39,383 bases of DNA, taken from the IMG/VR virus record IMGVR_UViG_3300027881_000823, positions 1 through 39,383 of that record; one strand, written 5' to 3'. Below the pieces are notes generated by a model, which was not told where the DNA came from, did not search any database, and was given only the letters and a program-made list of their open reading frames with translations. The stretch comes from a virus. The translations under genes were made by a program, and so were the position numbers. Position 1 is the stretch's first letter; every line of letters begins with the position of its first letter. Positions 7,727 to 18,200 of the stretch are shown here, piece by piece.

Positions 7727-8719
7727 ATGGCAATTACACCAAAAAACATAGAACCAAACTTTGTTCCTATTGGAATGGAATTACCAAAAGAACAGAAGGG
7801 TTTTGAAATTGATGATACTCCAGCACCAAACGAGAAGCCATTAGAAGAACCTGATGAAGGAGAAAATTGGTCAGATATTGTTGATGATGATGGAAACATA
7901 CCAGATGATAATGCAACCGAAGGAGCAACCGTGGGCACTAATTTAAAAGACAGCGGAGCAACCGTTTTAGATGATACAGATGTAATGAATATTAGAAATT
8001 TGGATTATGGAGAAACTATTAATGGTGCAACATTACCAGTAGCTATTTATCAGAGTACAAGTGATAATGAAGTTTATGCTTGTGATGCCAATGATTCTAC
8101 CAAATTAAAGTTTTTAGGATTTGCTATTGAAAATAAAACAGATGGTAATTCTGGAAAAGTACAAGTAGCTGGTAGAGTTGGAGGATTTAGTGGTTTGTCA
8201 GAGGGGGAAGATTATTTTGTACAAGATGATAAAACTATTGGAACTAGCAAGGGTACTTATACTGTTTTGGTGGGCGTTGCTACAAGCACAACAGAAATAA
8301 AGATTTTTTCTGAATCTATTGATAGTGCTGCTATTCAATTAGAAGCATCTGATGCTTTAAAAGCTAGTGCTGATACAGAACGCAGTGTAGCTAATGGAAC
8401 AGCATATACAAAAAAGAAAGAAATAGCTATTTATAGGGATGGTGAGGTTAGGATAAAATTTGACGCTAAAGATAGTGCTGGTGATGGTGGTGAAGTTGGA
8501 GCTAGGGTTTATGTTAATGATGTTGCTGTGGGTACTGAACGAATTAATGATACTAGTAGTTATGTTAATTATTCAGAAGATTTTACAGCTACTCAGGGTG
8601 ATTTATTTCAACTTTATATTAAACAACAAGGTGGTGGAACTGGTACTGGTGATTGCCGTAATTTTCGCATTTATTATGATAAAGTGCCTAAAGAGGATTA
8701 TGTGGTAAATACTGATTAA
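7727..8719 (+). CDS. virion fibre or decoration protein
   Basis: 330 residues. Acidic, Pro-rich N-terminal tail (to about residue 80), a middle beta segment (YQSTSDNEVYACDANDSTKL, VQVAGRVGGFSGLSEGEDYF) of the kind found in phage fibre heads (the DGNSGKVQVAGR...G pattern), and a C-terminal jelly-roll-like part (EVRIKFDAKDSAGDGG ... LFQLYIKQQGG). Likely attached to the tail or head surface. Starts two bases after the nozzle stop. Family not named. Confidence 0.6.
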   Translation: MAITPKNIEPNFVPIGMELPKEQKGFEIDDTPAPNEKPLEEPDEGENWSDIVDDDGNIPDDNATEGATVGTNLKDSGATVLDDTDVMNIRNLDYGETINGATLPVAIYQSTSDNEVYACDANDSTKLKFLGFAIENKTDGNSGKVQVAGRVGGFSGLSEGEDYFVQDDKTIGTSKGTYTVLVGVATSTTEIKIFSESIDSAAIQLEASDALKASADTERSVANGTAYTKKKEIAIYRDGEVRIKFDAKDSAGDGGEVGARVYVNDVAVGTERINDTSSYVNYSEDFTATQGDLFQLYIKQQGGGTGTGDCRNFRIYYDKVPKEDYVVNTD

Positions 8720-8720
8720 T

Positions 8721-8855
8721 ATGAATAAAGTAATAAATATTAGAGAACTTAAAAGAAAAGAAAAAAAATCAATTAGTAAAGAGATTGATAAGATTAATGA
8801 TAAAAAAATAAAAGATATTTTGAATAGAATAATTAATTTAATTTCAATAAAATAA
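8721..8855 (+). CDS. small charged helical protein
   Basis: 44 residues (MNKVINIRELKRKEKKSISK...), an amphipathic helix rich in Lys and Ile. The TAATATG junction to the previous gene and one-base gap to the next, as elsewhere in this operon, support it as real. No function recognised; small virion or assembly factor possible. Confidence 0.6.
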   Translation: MNKVINIRELKRKEKKSISKEIDKINDKKIKDILNRIINLISIK

Positions 8856-8856
8856 T

Positions 8857-11196
8857 ATGGCTAATTTTATACAAAATTTTAATGACCCAAACAAAAAATT
8901 AAAGAAAGAATCTGGAATACCAAAGGGTTTAACTGGAGCTTTTAATGACCCTAATGTTCAAATTAATCCACCAAAAGTAACTGGTCAATATATACCACCA
9001 AGAGATGTAGGAGAACGTCAAGGAAGACAACAACGAATGACTGCTGAAGAATATGCTAGTGGTGGTTGGCAAACCATGATACCAGAAGAACGAAGAAGAT
9101 GGGAATTACAAACTGGTTATAATCCATCTCGTCAACCAACAAGACAACAAGGCAGACAAGCAACAATATCAAATCCTGCTTTTGGAGATGTTCCAGCACA
9201 AACAGCAACCTTTGGGGTTCCAGAAGAGGGTGAAGTGTTTGGTAGTGGTAGAGACATTTATGCTATTAAAGATGGTAAACTTATTGGCTTAGATGCAGAA
9301 TTTGGGTTTCCACAAATAGCTGGAGTAAATAAAGGAAAACAGATAGGTGATTTTGCAGAAAGTGCTGGACTTTCAAATTTATCACAATACAATATAGCTG
9401 ATGTTGTTTCTATTTTTGGAGATGTTCCAGGACAAGGATTGGGACAACAATTAAGTCCAGAAGATTTTAAAAAAGCTATTGCTGGATTACAAGTTCAACC
9501 TGGACAACCATTACCGACAGGAGAAGTAGATTTTGGTTATGGACCAAATTTAAGTGGTTTATTACCACCATCACCACCACCAGAAGCGGGTGGTCGGGTA
9601 TCAATGGCTGGTGGTCAAGATAGTGGCTGGATAGACCCTGCTACTGGACAATCAACGCCAGTAGGAGTGGGTGTGCCAGCACCAACTGCTGGACAACCAC
9701 CACCAGGAGCTACTTATATATCTGACCCAGCAGAATTAGCTGGTTTAACAGAAGAACAGATTTGGCGAGACCCAAATTCTGATAGAATTTATAAAAAAAA
9801 TCAAGCAACCCTAACTTCCCCAACTGGAGAGAAAAAAGTTGTGGATATTGGTGGCACAGAAGCCAATATGTTATTAGGAGCTGGTTGGACTTTAGGAGAC
9901 AAGATAGGTGGTGGAACAGTTACAGCAGATACATTAACAGATATACCAGAGATAGATATAGGAACTGGAATACCTGGCGACACTGGTTCAGTAGCTGATA
10001 GTGCAGCTGCTGGAATTGGAGTAGATGTAAAAGCAAATGATGATTTAATAAAACATTATCAAGATTTATTAACACAAGAAGAAACAGATTTAGCTAAACA
10101 GGTGTCAGATTTATTAGGTGAAACTGGAAAAGAAGCTGGAGAATTAACAGGTAGGGGAGCAATGCAATTAGCAGAAGAGGATAAACGAGATATAGAACAA
10201 AAACAACAAACCCTTGCTAGCAAGAATACAGAAATAAAAAGGAAATTAGCAGAGATAAAAGAATTAACTGCTTCTTATCAGTTAGCTAATCAAATGGAAG
10301 AAGGCAGACCACAAACACTTTCAAGATTAAGGGGAGAACAAGCACAAAATCAAAAAATATATTTAGCAAAAAAGAATTTAATGGTTTCTGAAGCATCATA
10401 TTTACAAGCAGAAGCTCTTGGGTTACAAGGAGAATTGGATTCAGCACAAGCTGCAGCAGACAAAGCAGTTGAACTTGAGTATATGGACAGAGAATCGGCT
10501 TATAATGCAAAAATAGCTCAACTTAATATCTTAATGCCACAACTTACAAAAGAAGAAACAAAATATGCCAAAGCTGTTGAAATGGCTCTTACACAAGAAG
10601 CCAATGCTTTGGCAGATGCTAAAGCAGAAAAGAAAACCTTAACAGATTTCAATTTAGGTTTAATGGACAGATACCCAGATGCAGGAATAACATTAAGTGA
10701 TACTTATGAATCAGCACAAGCTAAAGTACCTAGTTCAAGAGTATTTCAAGAAGCAGTTAGACCACCGCGGGGTCCTAGTGTAACACCAAAGAAATTTACA
10801 TTTAGTTCAAATGATAGGGGAAGATTGTTAGCAGTTGGTTTATCTAATGAAGATGTTAGAAATATAGAAAGTGATTTAGAAGAAGTAAGTTTGGATGAAT
10901 TAGTTGAGGGTGGAGGATTGAATGAAGAACAAGAAATGGCTTTAAAAAATGTTTTAAGAGGAACAACACCAACACAAGAATTGGAAAAAATAACCGCTGA
11001 TGAAAGAAAAGTTATTGGTGCTATTCAAGCACTAATAACAGATAATGCTTTAATTGAAGAAATAGAGGAATATATTAGATTAAAAGGTTATGAGCCAAAA
11101 GATTTTAAACAATATTATGAGAGCTATCAACCACCTCAACCAGCAGAAAAATTAACTGGATTTGAACATATAAAAAGATTTTTTACTGGTAAATAA
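8857..11196 (+). CDS. internal virion protein, disordered plus coiled coil
   Basis: 779 residues. The N-terminal 300 residues are Gly/Pro/Gln-rich and largely disordered (repeated FNDPN, RQPTRQQGRQ). From about 390 to 600 there is a long Gln/Glu/Ala-rich coiled coil (QDLLTQEETDLAKQVSDLL; AKKNLMVSEASYLQAEAL). The C-terminus ends GFEHIKRFFTGK. Size, composition and place between the tail genes and the 1073-residue protein fit a podoviral ejection protein released into the host at infection. No lytic domain seen. Confidence 0.55.
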   Translation: MANFIQNFNDPNKKLKKESGIPKGLTGAFNDPNVQINPPKVTGQYIPPRDVGERQGRQQRMTAEEYASGGWQTMIPEERRRWELQTGYNPSRQPTRQQGRQATISNPAFGDVPAQTATFGVPEEGEVFGSGRDIYAIKDGKLIGLDAEFGFPQIAGVNKGKQIGDFAESAGLSNLSQYNIADVVSIFGDVPGQGLGQQLSPEDFKKAIAGLQVQPGQPLPTGEVDFGYGPNLSGLLPPSPPPEAGGRVSMAGGQDSGWIDPATGQSTPVGVGVPAPTAGQPPPGATYISDPAELAGLTEEQIWRDPNSDRIYKKNQATLTSPTGEKKVVDIGGTEANMLLGAGWTLGDKIGGGTVTADTLTDIPEIDIGTGIPGDTGSVADSAAAGIGVDVKANDDLIKHYQDLLTQEETDLAKQVSDLLGETGKEAGELTGRGAMQLAEEDKRDIEQKQQTLASKNTEIKRKLAEIKELTASYQLANQMEEGRPQTLSRLRGEQAQNQKIYLAKKNLMVSEASYLQAEALGLQGELDSAQAAADKAVELEYMDRESAYNAKIAQLNILMPQLTKEETKYAKAVEMALTQEANALADAKAEKKTLTDFNLGLMDRYPDAGITLSDTYESAQAKVPSSRVFQEAVRPPRGPSVTPKKFTFSSNDRGRLLAVGLSNEDVRNIESDLEEVSLDELVEGGGLNEEQEMALKNVLRGTTPTQELEKITADERKVIGAIQALITDNALIEEIEEYIRLKGYEPKDFKQYYESYQPPQPAEKLTGFEHIKRFFTGK

Positions 11197-11197
11197 T

Positions 11198-14100
11198 ATG
11201 TCATATATTCCTCTTAAACAACGTAAAACTGATGTTTTTGAAAAAGCTCGTCAAGTCGCAGCTCCATTTTTTACACCAATGGGAGAAGCACCAACCCCAA
11301 CCGAAATGGAACGAGCTGGTATTCCTTTAGTTTATAGACCAAAATTATTTGAAAAAATACCAGAGAAAAAAGAAGAAATAATTAGAAAACCGACTTTTTG
11401 GGAAAAGCGGGTAATGACTCCGATTGCTAGATTTTTAGGAGCAGAAAAAATAGACATAGAAAGGATAGAAAGAGAAGAGAGATTAAAAGAAGCTGGATAT
11501 ACAGAAGAGCAAAGAAAATTTATAAGAGCTTTGCCTACAGAATCTCAAATAATGGTAGGAGTTATTGGGGCAACTCAACCCCTTAAACCTCTATCAATTG
11601 CTCAAGCCAATAAATTAATAGCCAATGCTAATAAACTTAATTGGCAAGACATTTCAAATATTACTGCAGGAAGAATAATTTCAGGACCGAAATATAGTGC
11701 ATTTAAAATTATAGCTCAGGATAAAAATTTATTAAAGGCTGCTTTAGCAAGAAAAGGAAAAATAACCTTTGGGCAGACAATAAAGGAATTAACTGATGAT
11801 GTTTTAAGACAATCTAAAGAGTTTGTCCAAAAATTTAAGAGACAACCCAGTCAAGGTGAAATTAAACTTTTGGGTAATGGTAAAGTTGTTGCTGAACCAA
11901 TTACTAAAGCCGTGGGGGTTACTCCTAAAGTTCCTACAATAGCTAAACTAGTTTTACCAACAACCAAATCTATCCCTACAGCCCCCATAACCCCTGAAAA
12001 AGGTATCACACCAGCAAAACCTGCCATAAAAACAGAAATAAGAAAAGTTGACCATTTAGGAAAAACTGCTGATGCTATTGATTATACTATTAATGGAAAA
12101 TATAAAGGTACAGCAATTATTGAATCAGCAACGGGAAAAACAGGAGATGTTGTATTGTTAAGATTAGAAAATATGCCACGTGGAGAACAAATTGTTACTG
12201 GTGGAGATTTAGAAACAGCACAAAGTCAAGAATTTATTGATAAATATGTAACACCAGAAATCCAAGCAGTAAAGAAACCAAGGGTTTCCATTATTGATAA
12301 AGCAAAAGCACAAGGATATAAAATTACAGATATTTCTAATACTAAGTTGGGACAAGAAAAAGGATTTGTTTATCGCATACAGAAAGGAATGGATAAAATG
12401 TTTGCTAAAAATGAAGCAGAGATAGCTGATTTAATTACACCCATAAAAGCAGTAAAGAAACCAGGGGTTATTTCAGAAGAAATAATCAAAACTTTAAAAG
12501 CAGATGATGTTTCTATAATGGAAAGATTTATAGATGATATTAGATTAAGAAAAGTATCTCCAGAAACAGAAATACAAGCAAGAGATTTATTAAAAGGAGT
12601 TGGGATTAGTCCAGAAAAAACAAATGCTCAAATAATTCCCATATTTGAAGATGCTTTACAAAGATATGGAAAGGTTGAAAGGCAAATAATTCCACCATCT
12701 CCACCACCAACAGAAATACCGCAAATGGCAGCAAAACCAGTTGGAGACCCAGTGGTTAAACTTAATGAATTATTAAAAAGAGCTAAACCATTAAGAGGTC
12801 GGCTTGAAACAAAATTTACTCAAGAAAGAGCTAAACGAATTAGAGCAGTAGAAAGGGCTATTGAAAACATAGGTGGAGAACAAGGATATATAGTAGCTTT
12901 ATCAAAATTAAAAGGAGAATTAGCACCCACTACGGCTAAAACTAGATTTGAACCATTAAAAGAACAATTATCTAAAGAAGAACTTAATGCCCTTTATAAT
13001 AGAATTTTTAAACATTCTTATTTAGATAATTGGGAAAAGGTTAGTGCTGCTAATGAATTTACCAATTTATTGCGAGGTGAATTACCAACACCAAAAGGTT
13101 TAACTCTTTTAGAGGAAATTTATGGAACAGAATTGATAAAAAATGTTTTAGCCAAAAGAGCAGCAGGATTAAAAATTGCTGATACATTATTAGAAATTGC
13201 TAATATACCAAGGTCTATATTAGCAACAGCTGATATGTCAGCATTTCTACGACAAGGTATTATCCCAGTTATTGCTCATCCTAAAATTGCTGCTAAAGCA
13301 ATGAGAAAAACTTTTAAATTTGCATTTAATCAAAAAGCATTTGAACAATATTTTAAAGATTTATCTAAAGACCCACTTTATCAGTTAATGAGAAAAAGCA
13401 AGCTAGCTATTACAGACCCAGCTAGAGTTGGGTTAACTGGTAGGGAAGAAGCATTTATTTCTAGATTAATGCAGAAAGTTCCAGTTTTTGGTGAAGTTAT
13501 AAAATTTGCTGAAAGGGCTTATGTAGGATTTTTAAATAAATTAAGAGTTGATATTTTTAAAACTTTTGCTGATGAGTTTTTGTCAAAAGGATATAGTCCT
13601 ATTAAAGATATAGAGTTATTTAAAAGTGCAGCAAGGGTAGTAAATACTTTTACTGGTAGAGGAGATATAGGGGCTTTAAATAGAATTACACCACACTTAA
13701 ATGCTATCTTTTTCTCTCCTCGTTTAATTTCTGCTCGTTTTAATGCTTTAAATCCAATCTGGTATGCTAAACAATCTCCACTAATTAGAAAAAAGGCGAT
13801 TGGAGATTTTGCTAAATTTGTAGTAACAGGATTGACTATTGTGGGCTTAGTGAGTTTATGGGATGAGGTTGATGTTGAAACAAACCCTCGTAGTTCTGAT
13901 TTTGGCAAGATTAAAATTGGCAACACAAGGTGGGATATTTGGGCTGGTTTTCAACAATGGGTAAGAGTTATGGCTCAAGTTATTAGTGGAGAAAGAAAAA
14001 GTACTAAAACTGGAGAAATCGTTTCTCTAACTAAAGATGAATATCCATTCACTACTAGAAAAGAAACTATGTTAAGATTTATTGAAGGTAAATTAGCTCC

Positions 14101-14419
14101 AATTCCAGCTTTAATAAATCAATTAGTATCAGGCGCAAAAACTTTTGAAGGAGAAGATATAACACCTGAAATAGTAGCAAAAGAAAAATTTATTCCAATG
14201 TATATTCAAGATATAGCTGAAGCATACGAAGAGGGAGGTTTGGGTAGAGCAACAGGGGCTGGTATTCCTGCATTTTTTGGAATAGGTGTACAAACTTGGG
14301 GACAAAAAAAATCTATATTAGAAAAATATGAAGAAAGAATAAAAAGAATTGAGAAAAAAGTTAAATTACAAGAATACGAAAAAAGAGTTAAAAAAATTCA
14401 AGAGAAATATAAATTTTAA
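11198..14419 (+). CDS. large internal virion (ejection) protein with C-terminal polyvalent-type domain
   Basis: 1073 residues. Mostly helical; the N-terminal half is Lys/Pro-rich with two PxITPEK...KKP linkers. From about 640 onward there is a domain I associate with very large phage polyvalent/virion proteins: a LFRGE..PTPKGLTLLEEIYG segment, then PRSILATADMSAFLRQG, REEAFISRLMQKVP, ERAYVGFLNKLR, VVNTFTGRGDIG, SPRLISARFNAL, SSDFGKIKIGNTRWDIWAGF. It contains one hydrophobic helix (FVVTGLTIVGLVSLW). Likely ejected or membrane-penetrating. The C-terminus is a basic coiled coil. Confidence 0.6.
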   Translation: MSYIPLKQRKTDVFEKARQVAAPFFTPMGEAPTPTEMERAGIPLVYRPKLFEKIPEKKEEIIRKPTFWEKRVMTPIARFLGAEKIDIERIEREERLKEAGYTEEQRKFIRALPTESQIMVGVIGATQPLKPLSIAQANKLIANANKLNWQDISNITAGRIISGPKYSAFKIIAQDKNLLKAALARKGKITFGQTIKELTDDVLRQSKEFVQKFKRQPSQGEIKLLGNGKVVAEPITKAVGVTPKVPTIAKLVLPTTKSIPTAPITPEKGITPAKPAIKTEIRKVDHLGKTADAIDYTINGKYKGTAIIESATGKTGDVVLLRLENMPRGEQIVTGGDLETAQSQEFIDKYVTPEIQAVKKPRVSIIDKAKAQGYKITDISNTKLGQEKGFVYRIQKGMDKMFAKNEAEIADLITPIKAVKKPGVISEEIIKTLKADDVSIMERFIDDIRLRKVSPETEIQARDLLKGVGISPEKTNAQIIPIFEDALQRYGKVERQIIPPSPPPTEIPQMAAKPVGDPVVKLNELLKRAKPLRGRLETKFTQERAKRIRAVERAIENIGGEQGYIVALSKLKGELAPTTAKTRFEPLKEQLSKEELNALYNRIFKHSYLDNWEKVSAANEFTNLLRGELPTPKGLTLLEEIYGTELIKNVLAKRAAGLKIADTLLEIANIPRSILATADMSAFLRQGIIPVIAHPKIAAKAMRKTFKFAFNQKAFEQYFKDLSKDPLYQLMRKSKLAITDPARVGLTGREEAFISRLMQKVPVFGEVIKFAERAYVGFLNKLRVDIFKTFADEFLSKGYSPIKDIELFKSAARVVNTFTGRGDIGALNRITPHLNAIFFSPRLISARFNALNPIWYAKQSPLIRKKAIGDFAKFVVTGLTIVGLVSLWDEVDVETNPRSSDFGKIKIGNTRWDIWAGFQQWVRVMAQVISGERKSTKTGEIVSLTKDEYPFTTRKETMLRFIEGKLAPIPALINQLVSGAKTFEGEDITPEIVAKEKFIPMYIQDIAEAYEEGGLGRATGAGIPAFFGIGVQTWGQKKSILEKYEERIKRIEKKVKLQEYEKRVKKIQEKYKF

Positions 14420-14421
14420 AT

Positions 14422-15225
14422 ATGTCAACTAAATCAGAAAGATTAAAAGAAATGTTAAAAATAGCTAACGATGGGCTTTCTCGTGAGGAGTTTTTAGAAT
14501 CTTTTAAAAAAGTTATTGATCACATCTTAAAAACAGAAATTAAACTAATAGAAAAGATAGATTTTAAAACCAAAGCTGAAAAAGAGAAAATGGAAGCATT
14601 AAGAAAAGAGTTTAGTCAAGTAATTGATCAAGCTAAAAAAGAAAGCGATAGCACATTGGGTGGATTTAGAAAACGCACAATGGAAGCAATCAACAAACTC
14701 TTTACTAGAAACGAAGTTAATAAAAAACTAAAAAACATACTAAAAGCCGCTGATACCAAGATTATAGAAGTAGACAACACAATGGCTACTGTTACAAGTG
14801 GCACAGATGGCATAGACGGAATAGACGGAAAAGATGCAGATGTAGAAAAGATTATTAAAGAAGTTTTAGACAAAATAGAGATTCCAGAGAAAGAAATTGG
14901 GATTGAAGATGTTGGTAATCTTAGAGATGAATTAGAAGAACTTAGAAAGATAAAAACTAAAGGTGGTGGTGGTGTTTCAGCAATGGGTGTGGCTCAAGCT
15001 GCTAAATGGATAGTCAAGACAGAAGAACCTAGTGGAACTATTGATGGAGCAAATACAGCATTTACAGTTTCTAAACCACGCATTTTTGCTATTTTAGCAA
15101 TGTCTTTAAATGGAGAATTTATAGCAAGATTACCTAATTATACTATTGCTGGAAATACAATAACTTTTAGTGAAGCAATTCCTGCTGCTTATGATGGCAA
15201 GGATTGGGAAATTGTTTATATTTAA
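14422..15225 (+). CDS. fibre protein: coiled coil, short collagen-like stretch, beta head
   Basis: 267 residues. N-terminal coiled coil to about residue 110, a short collagen-like GTDGIDGIDGKDA, another helix (KIIKEVLDKIEIPEKEIGIE), a glycine hinge (KGGGG) and a C-terminal beta domain (GTIDGANTAFTVSKP ... YTIAGNTITFSEAIPAAY) of the type seen in phage receptor-binding or fibre tips. The next gene starts one base after the stop, so the pair may form one fibre. Confidence 0.65.
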   Translation: MSTKSERLKEMLKIANDGLSREEFLESFKKVIDHILKTEIKLIEKIDFKTKAEKEKMEALRKEFSQVIDQAKKESDSTLGGFRKRTMEAINKLFTRNEVNKKLKNILKAADTKIIEVDNTMATVTSGTDGIDGIDGKDADVEKIIKEVLDKIEIPEKEIGIEDVGNLRDELEELRKIKTKGGGGVSAMGVAQAAKWIVKTEEPSGTIDGANTAFTVSKPRIFAILAMSLNGEFIARLPNYTIAGNTITFSEAIPAAYDGKDWEIVYI

Positions 15226-15226
15226 T

Positions 15227-18200
15227 ATGAAAAAGAAAATATTAATTGTATTATTACTTTTAATTACTCCTTTATTAGTTAAGGGTGTTGAGATTAGTAT
15301 TGATGAATTAAGAAGTTTGGCAAACGAACCACAACTTGGTCTTTTTAGTGATACTTTTCTTTCAATTCAATTAGCGGATAGTCCGAGCAGTGGACAATGT
15401 TTATCAACAGATGGAACAGATAATGTGTGGGGTTCGTGTGGTGGAGGAGGTGGTGCTTGGGCAAAGGTGTGGACAGGCGCTATTAAACCAACCACTTCTG
15501 GTGCAGGTATATTTGTAACAGCCTCATCAACTATTCAAGGAAGTTTAAGAGTAGATGGCGACGCCACAACAACAGGTTCTTTTCATGCAACAGATTTACA
15601 CATTAGTAATAATATAGAAGTTTTAGCCAATATAGATGCTACTGGAAGCGTAGTAGCTAATGATTTTACAGGTGATTGGACTGGAACAGCCATTTCTAAT
15701 GCTTATGGTGGAACAGGAGCAAACAGTCAAGCATGGACTGGCTGGGTAAGGGCTGATTCTGGAACATGGTCAGTAAGCAATGTTTCTGTTACTTCAACAA
15801 TGTTAGCCAATGATGACTTTGGTCATATTAGCTGTAGTGGAACAGACGCAAGCTGTATAATTGACTCTGCTGTTGTGTCAGTAGTTGAATTAAGCAGTTC
15901 AGATTTTGGGGACTTTACTTGTGATGGTACAAATTGTCTTTTAGATGCAGGTGTAAGTAATTGGGATATGGCTTGGGCAGGAACAATAAAACCCTCTTCA
16001 ACTAATGATGCTACAGGAATATATGTTCAAAGTTCATCTACCATTGATATATTAAGAGTTGCTGATTCATTAAATGCTTCAACTACAAATATAGATACTT
16101 TAGTAGTTAATACAGGTTCTACTTTTCCTGCTAATGATATTACAGATGATGAAATAAACGAGGGACTTACTTTTGAATGGACAGCTGCACACTCTTGGTC
16201 TACTGATGCAAGGGTGAATGGAGTATTACACGCAACTAGCACTGACTTTGATGAGTTATTAGTTTATGGTGATTCAAATTTACAAGCCGCAACTACTACT
16301 AATCTTGCTGTATCAGGAATGATAGCAGCTTCTTGTGATGTAAAAGCTGTAGAAAGCACAGGAACATTTTATTGCGGTACAGATGCAACAGGCACTGGTA
16401 TACCATTTGCTTGGACAGACACAACCTATGGTATGTCCACCTCTACTATATTAGGGTTTACCGCTGGCTTTTTATCTAATGCTAGCTCAACAGTAATTGG
16501 TGATTTTAAAGTAGATGGATTTTTAAGAGCTACTACTGGATTAGATTTCTGGTTAAACGCTAGTTCAACAATTCTTACAGAGGCAGATTTTGCAGGTGAG
16601 TGGAATACATTACATAATGCTTCAACTACATATCCAGGGTTTGCTACACAGTTTGCAGTAGCACATAATGCTACTACAACCTATCCAGGTTTTGACGCAC
16701 AATGGCTAGTGGCAGAAAATGCATCTAGCACAACTTTTTCTAGTGTAGATAATGCTAGCTATTGGACTGCCAACTTTGGAACAGAATGGCTGACAGTAGA
16801 GAATGCTTCATCAACAACATTTTCTACAGTTGATAATACAACCTTTTGGAATAATACTACAACTTGGTCAGGTTTTCAATCAGAATGGAATGATAAAACT
16901 AATGCAAGTTCAACCCTTTTAACAGAAGCAGACTTTGCTGGTGAATGGTTATCAGCAGAGAATGCGTCTAGTACCACATTTTCAACTAAAGATAATACAA
17001 GTTATTGGACAGCTAATTTTACAACGCAGTGGAATACTTTACATAATGCAACTTCTACATACCCTGGTTTTCAAACTCAGTGGAATGCGGCTGTAAATGC
17101 TAGTTCAACAATTATTACACAAGCTGACATGGACACAGATATTGCTACACACGCTGGAGATGACGATGCCCATCATGCTTTGGTAACTATTACTGGTGAA
17201 GACTATGCCTCTTTATCAACTCAACAAATAACCTTTAGTAATGTTGATGCAGCGAATGTAGATTTAACAGATGCTTATTCTTGGTCAGGTATACATGCTT
17301 TTTCAGCAGACGCAAGAATTACTGGAGTATTACACGCTACCTCCACAGATTTTGACGAATTGTTAGTATATGGCAATGCTACCACTACCGCCTCAATGGA
17401 TGCTTTGGAATTTTGTATAAATGGTGCAAGCTGTATTACCTCGTGGCCATCAAGTTCAGGCGCACCATTTGCATGGACAGATACAACTTATGGTATGGCA
17501 ACCTCAACTATAATAGGATTTAGTGCAGGGGCTTTATCTAATGCAAGCACAACAATAACAGTTTTACATTCTGATATGATAAATGCTACTACTACAAACA
17601 TAGATACTCTGGTTGTTTATACAGGAATAACAGTGCCAGCAAATAGCATTAGTGATGATGAAATAAACGAGGGTGATACTTTTGAGTGGACAGCCTTACA
17701 CACCTTTACACCTGAAGCAATTTTTACAGCAGGTTTAAAAACAGGAGGTTCAATAAATGCTACTACTACAAATATAGACACTTTAACAGTTTATACTGCA
17801 ATTACTTTTCCAGACCCAGCTAATTGTGCAGCTGGCAGTTATCCTTTGGGTATAGATGCTAATGGAGCAGTTGAATCTTGCACAGACGCAACAACTGAAA
17901 TTGATTCAGCTATTCTTACACATAATGACCCTGATTTTCACAGACCTACAACTTCACTGGATTATTGGTTTACAAATACAGGAGGTATTGACACAGACGG
18001 CTTGGGAGAAGGTTCAAGTAATTTATATTATACTCAAGCCAGAGTTTGGATTGATGTTTGGGCTTCATCTACTTTAGATACAATTTTAACTGATTCACAA
18101 CTTCATGTAGCAGATAACACACAAGCCCATACAGATTATTTATTAAATAGTGGTTCTGATATTATGGGAGGAACTTTAACTGCTGATGGTTTAACTTTGG

